DNA from: Boseongicola sp.
Lineage (GTDB): Bacteria; Pseudomonadota; Alphaproteobacteria; Rhodobacterales; Rhodobacteraceae
Assembly: GCA_014075275.1 (NCBI GenBank)
Contig: CP046179.1
Span: forward strand, 2,303,932-2,367,931
Direction: 5' to 3'
Length of the DNA: 64,000 nt
Each line of letters starts with the position of its first letter. Within the stretch, counting starts at the first letter, position 1. Under the pieces are notes generated by a model. That model was not told where the DNA came from. It searched no databases and saw nothing but the letters and a program-made list of their open reading frames with translations. A program made the position numbers and the translations under genes. This document shows positions 56,403 to 64,000 of the stretch, piece after piece.

Positions 56403-59400
56403 ATGAACAATGACCCCCGATTCATTCACCTGCGCGTCCACACCGAGTATTCGCTTTTGGAAGGCGCTGTGCGTCTGAAAAAATTGCCCGCGATTTGTCA
56501 GAAGATGGAAATGCCGGCAGTTGCGGTGACCGATACCAACAACATGTTCGCCGCTTTGGAGTTTTCGGTGTCTGCGTTAGATGCCGGCGTGCAGCCCATT
56601 GTCGGCTGCCAGGTTGACCTGGCTTATGAAGTTGCTGGACCCGGCGAGAAAGCAGTGCCACCTGCGCCGTTGGTGTTGCTGGCGCAGAATCGTTCCGGCT
56701 ATGAGGGGCTGATGCGATTGAATTCGGCGCTATATATGCGCGAGGCGGATTGGCCGCATGTGACCATGGAAGAGTTGGCCGCGAATTCCGAGGGGATTAT
56801 CTGTTTAACGGGCGGGCCGGACGGGCCGATTGGGCGGACATTACGTGCCGGGCATGACGGCAAAGCCAAATTATTGATTTCGCGATTGGCGGAGATCTTC
56901 GAGAACCGGCTGTATGTCGAGCTGCAACGCCACCCGACCGAAAACGGTGAATCGCCTGAGGCTGAGCGGTTGAGCGAAGCACCGCAAGTCGCAATGGCTT
57001 ATGAGCTTGATCTGCCGCTAGTCGCGACCAACGATGTCTATTTCCCGAAAACCGAAATGTATGAAGCCCATGACGCGTTAATCTGCATCGCGGAAGGGGC
57101 ATATGTCGATCAACAGGCGCCCCGGCGGCGGCTGACGCCTCAGCACTATTTCAAGACACCCGCCGAGATGGCAACGCTTTTTGCGGATTTGCCCGAGGCG
57201 TTGGAAAACACGGTTGAGATCGCAAGGCGATGCGCATTTGGGGCCGAAAGGCACGACCCGATTTTGCCGAAGTTTGCCGATGATGAGATCGAAGAATTGC
57301 GGCGCCAATCCAAGTTGGGTCTGGACGAACGCTTGGCAGCGATTGAACCGGCAGCACCGCGCGAGGAATACGACAAACGACTGGAGTTCGAGCTGGGGAT
57401 TATCGAGGGGATGGGGTTTTCCGGATACTTCCTGATCGTTGCGGACTTTATCAAATGGGCCAAGACCAACGACATTCCTGTGGGGCCTGGTCGAGGCTCG
57501 GGCGCAGGATCGCTGGTGGCCTATGCGCTGACAATCACGGACCTTGATCCGCTGCGCTATTCACTGCTGTTTGAGCGGTTCCTGAACCCGGAACGCGTGT
57601 CGATGCCTGACTTCGATATCGACTTTTGCATGGATCGCCGGGAAGAGGTTATCCGCTATGTGCAGGAAAAGTACGGGCGTGATCGCGTGGGCCAAATCAT
57701 CACCTTTGGCGCTTTGCTGTCGAAGGCGGCTGTGCGCGATGTAGGCCGCGTGTTGCAGATGCCCTACGGGCAAGTCGATCGGCTTTCAAAGTTGATCCCG
57801 GTTGAGGGTGTGAAGCCTGTCAGCATTGAAAAGGCATTGGCGGACGAGCCCCGGCTTCGCGAAGAGGCGAAGGCCGAGGAGGTTGTTGAGCGGCTATTGA
57901 ACTATGGTCAACAGGTGGAGGGGCTGTTGCGGAATGCCTCGACCCACGCGGCTGGTGTTGTGATTGGCGACCGGTCGCTGGACAAGTTGGTGCCGCTTTA
58001 CCGCGACCCGCGCTCTGACATGGCGGCGACGCAGTTCAACATGAAGTGGGTCGAGCAGGCCGGTTTGGTGAAGTTCGATTTTCTAGGGCTGAAGACGCTG
58101 ACGGTGATTCAGAACGCGCTGGATTTGCTGGCCGAACGTGATGTCGAGATCGACATCGGGGCGATCCCGCTGGATGACGAGAAAACTTACGAGCTGTACG
58201 CCAAGGCGCGCACGGTGGCGGTGTTCCAGGTGGAAAGCTCGGGCATGATGGACGCGCTTCGGCGCATGAAACCGACATGTATCGAAGACATCGTGGCACT
58301 GGTGGCGCTTTATCGCCCCGGCCCTATGGAGAACATTCCGCAGTATTGCGATGTTAAGAACGGTCGGGCTGAACGTGAGCGGCTGCATCCCACCATCGAT
58401 CACATTCTGGACGAAACGCAGGGCATTATCGTCTATCAGGAACAGGTGATGCAGATCGCCCAAGAGATGGCCGGGTATAGTCTTGGCGGTGCGGATTTGC
58501 TGCGGCGTGCGATGGGTAAGAAAATCCAAGAGGCGATGGACGCCGAGCGTCCAAAGTTTCTGGAGGGCGCTGCTAAGAATGATGTCGACAAGAAGAAAGC
58601 GTTGGAGGTTTGGAACCTTCTGGATAAGTTCGCCAACTACGGTTTCAACAAATCCCACGCGGCGGCTTACGCGGTGGTCAGCTATCAAACCGGGTGGCTG
58701 AAAGCGAATTATCCAGTCGAGTTTATGGCTGGCGTCATGAATTGCGATCTGCACTTAACTGATAAGCTGGCGACCTATGCCGCCGAGGTGCGTTTGCCGG
58801 AAGAACGCGGAGGGCTTGGGCTGGAGATTGTGCCGCCCTGTGTGAATCGGTCGAGTGCGCGGTTCTCGGTGATTGACGGCAAGCTGGTTTATGCTTTGGG
58901 GGCGCTAAAGAACGTCGGCGTGGAAGCAATGCGGTTGATCGTCGAGGCGCGCGAGGACAAACCCTTCGTCAATGTCTTCGACATTGCACGTCGGTGCGAT
59001 CTGAAGCGGATCGGGAAGAGGCCGCTGGAAATGCTCGCGCGCGCTGGGGCCTTTGATCAGCTGGACCCGAACCGTCGCCGGATGTTCCAATCTCTGGATG
59101 CGCTTGCGGCTTATTCGGCCGCGATCCACGAACAACGGGAAAGCGCTCAGGTGTCACTGTTTGGCGAGGCGGGAGATGATTTGCCAGAGCCGAGGCTATC
59201 TCCGGTCGATGATTGGATGCCGAACGAGCGGCTGGCGGAAGAGCAGATCGCGATTGGGTTCTATCTGTCGGGGCATCCGCTGGATGATTATGCCAACGCA
59301 TTGAAAAAGAAGAACTGTCTGACACTGGCGGAATTGCAGACCAAGGCCGAGGCTGAAGGTGGCGCAGTGGCGCGTGTTGGGGTGATTGTCTCGGCGCTGC

Positions 59401-59876
59401 AGGAACGGAAATCGGGGCGAGGCACGCGGTTTTTCCGTATGAATATTTCGGACCCGACCGGCCAGGTTTCGGGGATGGCGCTGTTCCCGGATGACTTCGA
59501 TACCGTGCGCAATGTGTTTGATCAGACGACACAGGTCGTCATGACACTGGAGGCACGGTTTAATGAAGGGCAGTTTGATCCGATTGCGCGAGGTGTGACA
59601 CCGATTGATGGTGTGGTCGGGACAGTGGCTGCCGGGTTGAATGTGATGATTGACACCGATGAGGCCGTGCCGTTGATCCAGTCCGTGTTGCACCGGTTCC
59701 GTGATGATGGGTCAGTTAAGACCAAAGGTGAAATCTGCATTACCGCTCTGGATATTCTTTTGGGCGACACGCCACAGGATGTACCTGTGCCAATAGGCGA
59801 CAACTGGCCAGTATCGCCGAAAATCAAAGGGGCGCTAAAGTCTTTGCCCGGTGTGGTTCTGGTTGAGGATACTTAA
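56403..59876 (+). CDS. dnaE: DNA polymerase III alpha subunit
   Basis: 1157 residues, the replicative polymerase (DnaE1 type). PHP domain at the N-terminus (HLRVHTEYSLLEGAVRL, residues 9-25), polymerase core with PVGPGRGSGAGSLVAYAL (359-376) and the metal-binding PDFDID (402-407), a helix-hairpin-helix region, and a C-terminal OB-fold (about 980-1060). The start at 56403 gives the usual MNNDPRFIHLRVHTEYS. Intact throughout. No neighbouring gene on its strand. Confidence 0.97.
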   Translation: MNNDPRFIHLRVHTEYSLLEGAVRLKKLPAICQKMEMPAVAVTDTNNMFAALEFSVSALDAGVQPIVGCQVDLAYEVAGPGEKAVPPAPLVLLAQNRSGYEGLMRLNSALYMREADWPHVTMEELAANSEGIICLTGGPDGPIGRTLRAGHDGKAKLLISRLAEIFENRLYVELQRHPTENGESPEAERLSEAPQVAMAYELDLPLVATNDVYFPKTEMYEAHDALICIAEGAYVDQQAPRRRLTPQHYFKTPAEMATLFADLPEALENTVEIARRCAFGAERHDPILPKFADDEIEELRRQSKLGLDERLAAIEPAAPREEYDKRLEFELGIIEGMGFSGYFLIVADFIKWAKTNDIPVGPGRGSGAGSLVAYALTITDLDPLRYSLLFERFLNPERVSMPDFDIDFCMDRREEVIRYVQEKYGRDRVGQIITFGALLSKAAVRDVGRVLQMPYGQVDRLSKLIPVEGVKPVSIEKALADEPRLREEAKAEEVVERLLNYGQQVEGLLRNASTHAAGVVIGDRSLDKLVPLYRDPRSDMAATQFNMKWVEQAGLVKFDFLGLKTLTVIQNALDLLAERDVEIDIGAIPLDDEKTYELYAKARTVAVFQVESSGMMDALRRMKPTCIEDIVALVALYRPGPMENIPQYCDVKNGRAERERLHPTIDHILDETQGIIVYQEQVMQIAQEMAGYSLGGADLLRRAMGKKIQEAMDAERPKFLEGAAKNDVDKKKALEVWNLLDKFANYGFNKSHAAAYAVVSYQTGWLKANYPVEFMAGVMNCDLHLTDKLATYAAEVRLPEERGGLGLEIVPPCVNRSSARFSVIDGKLVYALGALKNVGVEAMRLIVEAREDKPFVNVFDIARRCDLKRIGKRPLEMLARAGAFDQLDPNRRRMFQSLDALAAYSAAIHEQRESAQVSLFGEAGDDLPEPRLSPVDDWMPNERLAEEQIAIGFYLSGHPLDDYANALKKKNCLTLAELQTKAEAEGGAVARVGVIVSALQERKSGRGTRFFRMNISDPTGQVSGMALFPDDFDTVRNVFDQTTQVVMTLEARFNEGQFDPIARGVTPIDGVVGTVAAGLNVMIDTDEAVPLIQSVLHRFRDDGSVKTKGEICITALDILLGDTPQDVPVPIGDNWPVSPKIKGALKSLPGVVLVEDT

Positions 59877-59958
59877 CCAAGACGTCCAGCCTGAAAGATA
59901 AAAAGGACTTGCAATCGCGCAAGTGTCGCTGCCCGAATTCTCTTACATCGGTTGAAGT

Positions 59959-60241
59959 TTACTCATGACTTGAGAACGACGAGCGCTCTTGCTCTGAATT
60001 GTTGGCAGAGCCAATACCCCTGCCCTCGGATTCGGGAATTACCGCAAAAACGTTCACGTATTGTGCGTTGAGCCCCTGATTTCCCAGCTCGAACAGCGGC
60101 AAGATGATCGGATCGCAATCGTCTGGAATAAACTCGGGCGCAGTACCAATGGCGCAAGTGCGAATGCCTCCAACTGGCTGGTCACCTCGAACCCCAAATG
60201 AAAAACTCGGCGTCGTCCAGGATTGCAGGTCTGATTTTCAT
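59959..60241 (-). pseudogene. remnant of a GNAT N-acetyltransferase gene
   Basis: From ATG 60241 the frame reads MKIRPAILDDAEFFIWGSR and stops; this is a GNAT N-terminus. A second frame continues with DQPVGGIRT, then PLFELGNQGLNAQYVNVFAVIPESEGRGIGSA, the acetyl-CoA-binding core of the family, and ends at 59961 after unrelated residues. The part between, and the C-terminal 30 or so residues, are missing. So the gene has lost an internal segment, a frame and its end. It accounts for most of the gap between dnaE and the cupin gene. Confidence 0.75.
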
Positions 60242-60310
60242 TTCGCTGCCCATATGCCGAGTGGTGATGGACCCATAATCGCTGACGTCAGAAAGTTTCT
60301 AAATCGTACC

Positions 60311-60847
60311 TTAGTCGATGTCGCGACTGGTCAACTTGTTGTAGTTGTCATCGGTGAATTTTAGCTCTTCACCGCTTTTGATATCAAATATTGACCGATC
60401 GACTGTGGTCAACTCGCCCAAATATACGTGAATGCCGCAGCAAGGTTCAGGGCTATCGCAACCGACGGCATGAATGGCATCAGGACCGATCTGCAAAACA
60501 TTTCCCGCGGTAAGCTGCACCTCGCTGACTTTATGCATCGCACCGGTATCATCTGTTTCGTAAAATTCGTTCCGTTCCGCTCCGCGATAGACACCAATGG
60601 TTGCCAGCATCTGATGATCATGTGCCGGTACGGTATGACCGGGCATGAAGCGGCAGTGCCAGATGGAAATCGTCTCGTCCTCGAAGAGTATGACATCGTT
60701 TTCTTCGAAATCGGGCATCATTTTTGAGAGTTGCTCGGGTTCAGAGACGGTTTTTTTGAGAATATCCTTGATAGCTCCATTCGCGTTAGCGCCTGTTGCG
60801 GCGCCACGCAGGTCGTTCACGAGTTTATCCAGATCAAAGCGTTCCAT
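60311..60847 (-). CDS. cupin metal-dependent dioxygenase-like protein
   Basis: 178 residues. A cupin of the cysteine-dioxygenase shape: RFMPGHTVPAHDHQMLATIGVYRG (His-x-His pair), a Glu/Tyr region, and DAIHAVGCDSPEPCCGIHVYLGEL (third His). It may oxidise a thiol or related substrate with Fe(II), or be an uncharacterised member; the reaction is not proved. The ATG at 60847 follows AAGGATTCC. 28 bp after the PrpD gene. Confidence 0.75.
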   Translation of the reverse strand: MERFDLDKLVNDLRGAATGANANGAIKDILKKTVSEPEQLSKMMPDFEENDVILFEDETISIWHCRFMPGHTVPAHDHQMLATIGVYRGAERNEFYETDDTGAMHKVSEVQLTAGNVLQIGPDAIHAVGCDSPEPCCGIHVYLGELTTVDRSIFDIKSGEELKFTDDNYNKLTSRDID

Positions 60848-60875
60848 GGAATCCTTCAATTCAGTAGGCACAGGG

Positions 60876-62198
60876 TCACGTTCGCATCAGTGCAACGACT
60901 TCCGCGGCCGATGGGGCATTGGCAGGGTCTGACAATATCTTAACAAATTTTTCCTGCGCACTCTTCGATACGATCCGGTCAGTGAAGTGACAGAACTTAT
61001 CCATCAATTCGTTGTCTGAGAGCGGAGCATCGTGGTTTCCACGAGCTGCAAACCGGCGCGACCTTTTCTTTTGGCCATCGCTGAGGACCACTGAAACATC
61101 GGCGAAGCGTTCACCCGGGAATACAGCGTTGTATTCTTCGGATTCGGCAAATCGCACTTTGTCGACGAGTTGCCAGACTTCAGGCTTGTCAAAAACTTCT
61201 GGCAAGACATGCTCGGGCAGGACAGTTCCATGCAATGCCGCCAAAGCAACGGTCAATGGCAAACTATATTGAGCCGAGTCGCCATCTGTTGGACGGCGGG
61301 TATCCAGTTTTGTGGCCTCACGGAACGTCGTGATAATGATTTCTTCGATCTGGTCGACCGGGACATCGCTGCCGGACATCAACGCACCAATGCCTTCAAT
61401 AGCTGGATGCGCCCAACGACAGACCGGGTAGGCTTTGAAGTTGGTTTCAAGAATGCGCCAGGATTGGCCGAGATCCGTCCAAAAGGACTCAACGTCTGCG
61501 GATTCGCATGTAATTGCAGGCGCACCAGTAAATCCGTCCTCGGCCAAGTCAGCTGCGGAAATGCCCGTCATGGCCCCCCAACTGCTGCTGTCCTTGACCA
61601 TGGTCGGAAATTCGATACAGCGCATCATTTGTGCGCGCGGTCCGAAATACTCTGCAATACCAATAGCTTGTCTGGTCTGATATGCGGAGAATCCACGAAG
61701 TCGCGCCGCGATTGCCGCACATCCTAAAGAGTTCCATGCCCCTGAGAAATGATAGTCGGGCACACTGGAATGCAAAGAAAGGCCCGCGCGGATTGCGATT
61801 TCCTCGCCGACAATCAAATGAGTCAGCAAAGCCTCGAGCGGGCCGTCAGCGGCATTGCCAAGTTCGGCGAACAAGGCCGGCACGAGCGCGACCGACGCGT
61901 GACCTTTGCAAAGTTGGTGTCCATCGTGTCCATCAATTGCATCAATGGTGACGGCCCCAGCAAAGGCCAAGCCAACGGGATTCACCTTGCGCCCGTCCAG
62001 CGGCATAGGAATTTCGCCAGGGTATCTGCGCGCCACGTGGTTTCTGGCGATCTTGCTGGGTTTCGAAGAGAGACCAGAAATCCAGACGCCTAATGTATCA
62101 AGCAGACAGCGGCGGGCCATATGCATAACATCATCAGGTACGTCTGCGGGCGTCAAACGATGAATGAAGTCATTCGTGGTTGCTGTCTGATCGAACAT
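60876..62198 (-). CDS. MmgE/PrpD family protein
   Basis: 440 residues. The family contains 2-methylcitrate dehydratase and cis-aconitate decarboxylase. Recognised by DVMHMARRCLLDTLGVWISGL, AFAGAVTIDAIDGHDGH, RAGLSLHSSVPDYHFSGAWNSLGCAAIAARL, LETNFKAYPVCRWAHPAIEG and a long C-terminal domain. No prp partner genes are near, so propionate metabolism is not supported. The ATG at 62198 is chosen over a TTG three codons earlier. Confidence 0.88.
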   Translation of the reverse strand: MFDQTATTNDFIHRLTPADVPDDVMHMARRCLLDTLGVWISGLSSKPSKIARNHVARRYPGEIPMPLDGRKVNPVGLAFAGAVTIDAIDGHDGHQLCKGHASVALVPALFAELGNAADGPLEALLTHLIVGEEIAIRAGLSLHSSVPDYHFSGAWNSLGCAAIAARLRGFSAYQTRQAIGIAEYFGPRAQMMRCIEFPTMVKDSSSWGAMTGISAADLAEDGFTGAPAITCESADVESFWTDLGQSWRILETNFKAYPVCRWAHPAIEGIGALMSGSDVPVDQIEEIIITTFREATKLDTRRPTDGDSAQYSLPLTVALAALHGTVLPEHVLPEVFDKPEVWQLVDKVRFAESEEYNAVFPGERFADVSVVLSDGQKKRSRRFAARGNHDAPLSDNELMDKFCHFTDRIVSKSAQEKFVKILSDPANAPSAAEVVALMRT

Positions 62199-62338
62199 TT
62201 TTACCAATCTTTTGTGTCAATTAGGTCTGACGTGCTTTCTCCAAATTCAATCGCACACTGAGCCCTGCTGTCAAACAATAGGTTTGTGCGCCTAGGTCTG
62301 AGGTCGTCCCTTTTGAATGCAAAAAGTAGCTTTGAATC

Positions 62339-62686
62339 TTATTTTTCGTCCCATCTGACTTGCGCGGCCCGATTAGCGGCGGAGTTGAAGGTGTCGTGAT
62401 AGGCGTAACTGTTTTTGATGGGTTTGGAGATTGTCCAGTCGGCGCTGGCGCCTGCCTGGACAGTCAGCGTGTCGCCGCTTTGAAGATCAACAGTCGTGCC
62501 ATCCGAGAACTTCAAGTCTGCAGCGCCCTCGTGCACATACATCGTAACCGTGCGGTCGTAGTTGTGGCTGAAGGTCGGATCCGCACATTCCCAGATCTCC
62601 CAGCCCGCAATCTTGCGCTTCGTATCCTCGGTGGCCTTGCGGCGTTTGAACTGTTCTGCGTCCAAAAGACGATCGGTGAGTCTCAT
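62339..62686 (-). CDS. cupin_3-type protein
   Basis: 115 residues. One cupin fold with a WEIWECADPTFSHNYDRTVTMYVHEGAADLKFSDGTTVDLQSGDTLTVQAG pattern as in the DUF861/ureidoglycine aminohydrolase-type family. Metal ligands are not all obvious. 14 bp after the GMC oxidoreductase, so co-translated in all likelihood. Confidence 0.75.
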   Translation of the reverse strand: MRLTDRLLDAEQFKRRKATEDTKRKIAGWEIWECADPTFSHNYDRTVTMYVHEGAADLKFSDGTTVDLQSGDTLTVQAGASADWTISKPIKNSYAYHDTFNSAANRAAQVRWDEK

Positions 62687-62700
62687 GTCATATGGTCCTT

Positions 62701-64000
62701 TCAGACGGCACGGTGGTATGGCACCACGTCGCGCGACAGGGGATCATTCCCCAGAATTTTGTCAGCGGCTTTTTCGGCAATCATGAAGACGCAGGCGTTG
62801 ATGTTTGCACTTAGGACCGCAGGGATCACCGACGCATCCACGACGCGCAGCCCGTCGACGCCGCGGAATTTCAGGTCCAGATCAACCACCGCGCGTTCGT
62901 CCCCGTCGGGACCCATCCGCGCCGTGCTGCAGGGGTGATAGGCCGACGAGGCGTCTTCGCGGATAAATTCATCCCAGTCTGCGTCGGTTTTGACGTGTTC
63001 GCCGGGCAAGTCTTCACGCCGGTGATACTTTTTAAAAGCCTCCTGGGCCAACAGGTCACGCCCCAGCTTCAACCCTTCCCGCATCACAAACCGGTCGTTG
63101 TCAGTTGCCAGATAGTTTGGATCGATAATGGGCGCGTCATTAGGATCGGACGAAGCCAGCCGAACAGTACCCCGGCTTTCCGGCCGCATTGGGCCTGCGC
63201 CAAGGCGATAGCCGTTTTTGGCCGGATCAGGAATCCAGTTGGGGCCGAACAGGATCGGAAAGAAGTGGAACTGTATGTCCGGATGCGTTGTTTCCGGCGT
63301 CGACCGAAGGAACGCACCAACATGGCATTGATTGACGGCCGCGACGCCGCCCTTCCAGCCAAACCATTGCATGCCAGCCCAGACCATCAGATGAGGCTTG
63401 AGGTATTTATTGAGGTAAACGGGGTGATCGGTTTCGACCTGCACATGCGCTTCGAGGTGGTCATGCAGATTTTCGCCAACCATCGGCGCATTGAACAACA
63501 CCGGGAGTGCATGTTGTTTCAAATGCGCCTCTGGTCCGATGCCCGAGAGCATTAGCAATTGGGGTGTACCGAAGGCTCCGGCAGAGAGAATAACTTCTCG
63601 GTTGGATTTGACTTTGCGGGTTGCGCGCCCTTTGGCATATTCCACACCTATCGCGCGATCGCCTTCAAGAAGAACACGCAGAACTTTGACGCCGGTCATG
63701 ACGGTCAGATTTTTGCGCTTCGGCTGAGAATGCAGGTAAGCGCGCGCAGAGGTGCTGCGATAGCCGCCCTCGACCGACATCTCAAAACGGCTCACACCTT
63801 CTTGGCTGAACCCGTTGACGTCTTCGGTCAAGTCATGGCCTGCTTGTTGACCTGCTTCGAGGAAGGCCGCGTTCAGGGGGTTCAACTCGTCCTGAGCCTT
63901 GACGCCAACCATTCCGGCGTCGTTGCGATATTCATTTGCCGGGCCATCACGACGCTCGAACAATTTGAAGTAAGGCAGGCAATCCGCGTAAGACCAACCG
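62701..64000 (-). CDS. GMC-family oxidoreductase (choline dehydrogenase-like), 5' end outside window
   Basis: 432 residues of a FAD-containing GMC enzyme; the N-terminal FAD-binding part is beyond the right edge. The visible part begins GWSYADCLPYFKLFERRD and contains the GMC signature ILSAGAFGTPQLLMLSGIGP, the C-terminal active site SSAYHPCSTARMG and VVDASVIPAVLSANINACVFMIAEKAAD. It is like BetA but differs in many places, so I do not name it. Heads the GMC / cupin / PrpD / cupin run. Confidence 0.87.
   Translation of the reverse strand, partial: GWSYADCLPYFKLFERRDGPANEYRNDAGMVGVKAQDELNPLNAAFLEAGQQAGHDLTEDVNGFSQEGVSRFEMSVEGGYRSTSARAYLHSQPKRKNLTVMTGVKVLRVLLEGDRAIGVEYAKGRATRKVKSNREVILSAGAFGTPQLLMLSGIGPEAHLKQHALPVLFNAPMVGENLHDHLEAHVQVETDHPVYLNKYLKPHLMVWAGMQWFGWKGGVAAVNQCHVGAFLRSTPETTHPDIQFHFFPILFGPNWIPDPAKNGYRLGAGPMRPESRGTVRLASSDPNDAPIIDPNYLATDNDRFVMREGLKLGRDLLAQEAFKKYHRREDLPGEHVKTDADWDEFIREDASSAYHPCSTARMGPDGDERAVVDLDLKFRGVDGLRVVDASVIPAVLSANINACVFMIAEKAADKILGNDPLSRDVVPYHRAV

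Noticed and set aside
1-64000. CRISPR array, insertion sequences, prophage or defence island
   Set aside because: No direct-repeat-spacer arrays, transposases, integrases or phage proteins were found on either strand.

Overview
The window reads as a chromosomal segment of a marine alphaproteobacterium of the Rhodobacteraceae (Roseobacter group). The strongest pointers are a full dimethylsulfoniopropionate lyase gene (dddP) with every known ligand residue at the expected position, a petP-petR type MarR/response-regulator pair, an FzlA-like division protein next to queG, a Roseobacter-style Hint-domain protein, a xanthine dehydrogenase operon joined to a BMP-type nucleoside/purine ABC transporter, and short palindromic intergenic repeats with a GGAGTAT tail. 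I see no rRNA, tRNA, insertion sequence, prophage or CRISPR array. Nearly all of the sequence is core chromosome.

Layout. 0-4 kb: end of an EamA exporter, a small secreted protein, HU, AMP nucleosidase and an SDR enzyme. 4.1-9.4 kb (minus): petP-petR, then a tightly packed HDAC-like / xseB / ispA / dxs run. 9.5-18.3 kb: ilvE, then minus-strand genes headed by rpoZ-rsh and continuing with DUF2062, mtgA, fzlA, queG, an EamA exporter and small proteins. 18.6-22 kb (plus): NYN-domain protein, ispH, GST, rnhA and a TRIC channel. 22-24.8 kb (minus): three tandem peptide deformylase genes joined to fmt by 4-nt overlaps; one of the three has lost its catalytic residues. 24.9-31.3 kb: PatB-like lyase, SPFH/NfeD pair, NUDIX, dinB with an N-terminal zinc ribbon, and slt. 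31.4-34.5 kb (plus): dapA, EamA exporter, smpB, and a two-gene pair of a ribbon-helix-helix-like protein and an uncharacterised protein. 34.5-40.1 kb: dddP facing away from a DUF3445 haem-oxidase-like gene, small proteins, and a ToxR-like membrane regulator with TPR repeats.

40.4-45.6 kb stands out. Three of the four genes here carry frame-disrupting indels, each at a repeat: clpB (one base lost from an A run), cutC (a third copy of a 7-bp tandem repeat) and a Hint-domain gene (best explained by a 14-bp deletion between direct repeats). pyrF, between the last two, is intact. A fourth broken gene, a GNAT acetyltransferase remnant, lies after dnaE at about 60.1 kb.

45.6-56.1 kb (minus) is a purine module: xdhA-xdhB-xdhC, then ABC ATPase, two permeases and a BMP substrate-binding lipoprotein-like protein, followed by a FAD oxidoreductase. 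56.4-59.9 kb holds dnaE. 60.3-64 kb (minus) is a possible catabolic operon: GMC oxidoreductase (cut by the window edge), cupin, MmgE/PrpD and a thiol-dioxygenase-like cupin.

No clearly new defence or mobile system is visible. The observations most worth following up are the cluster of slippage-type frameshifts, the catalytically dead deformylase kept in an overlapping operon, the uncharacterised RHH-plus-partner gene pair, the dddP/DUF3445 divergent pair, the dispersed repeat that seems to have been captured inside xdhB, and the uncharacterised GMC/cupin/PrpD/cupin cluster.
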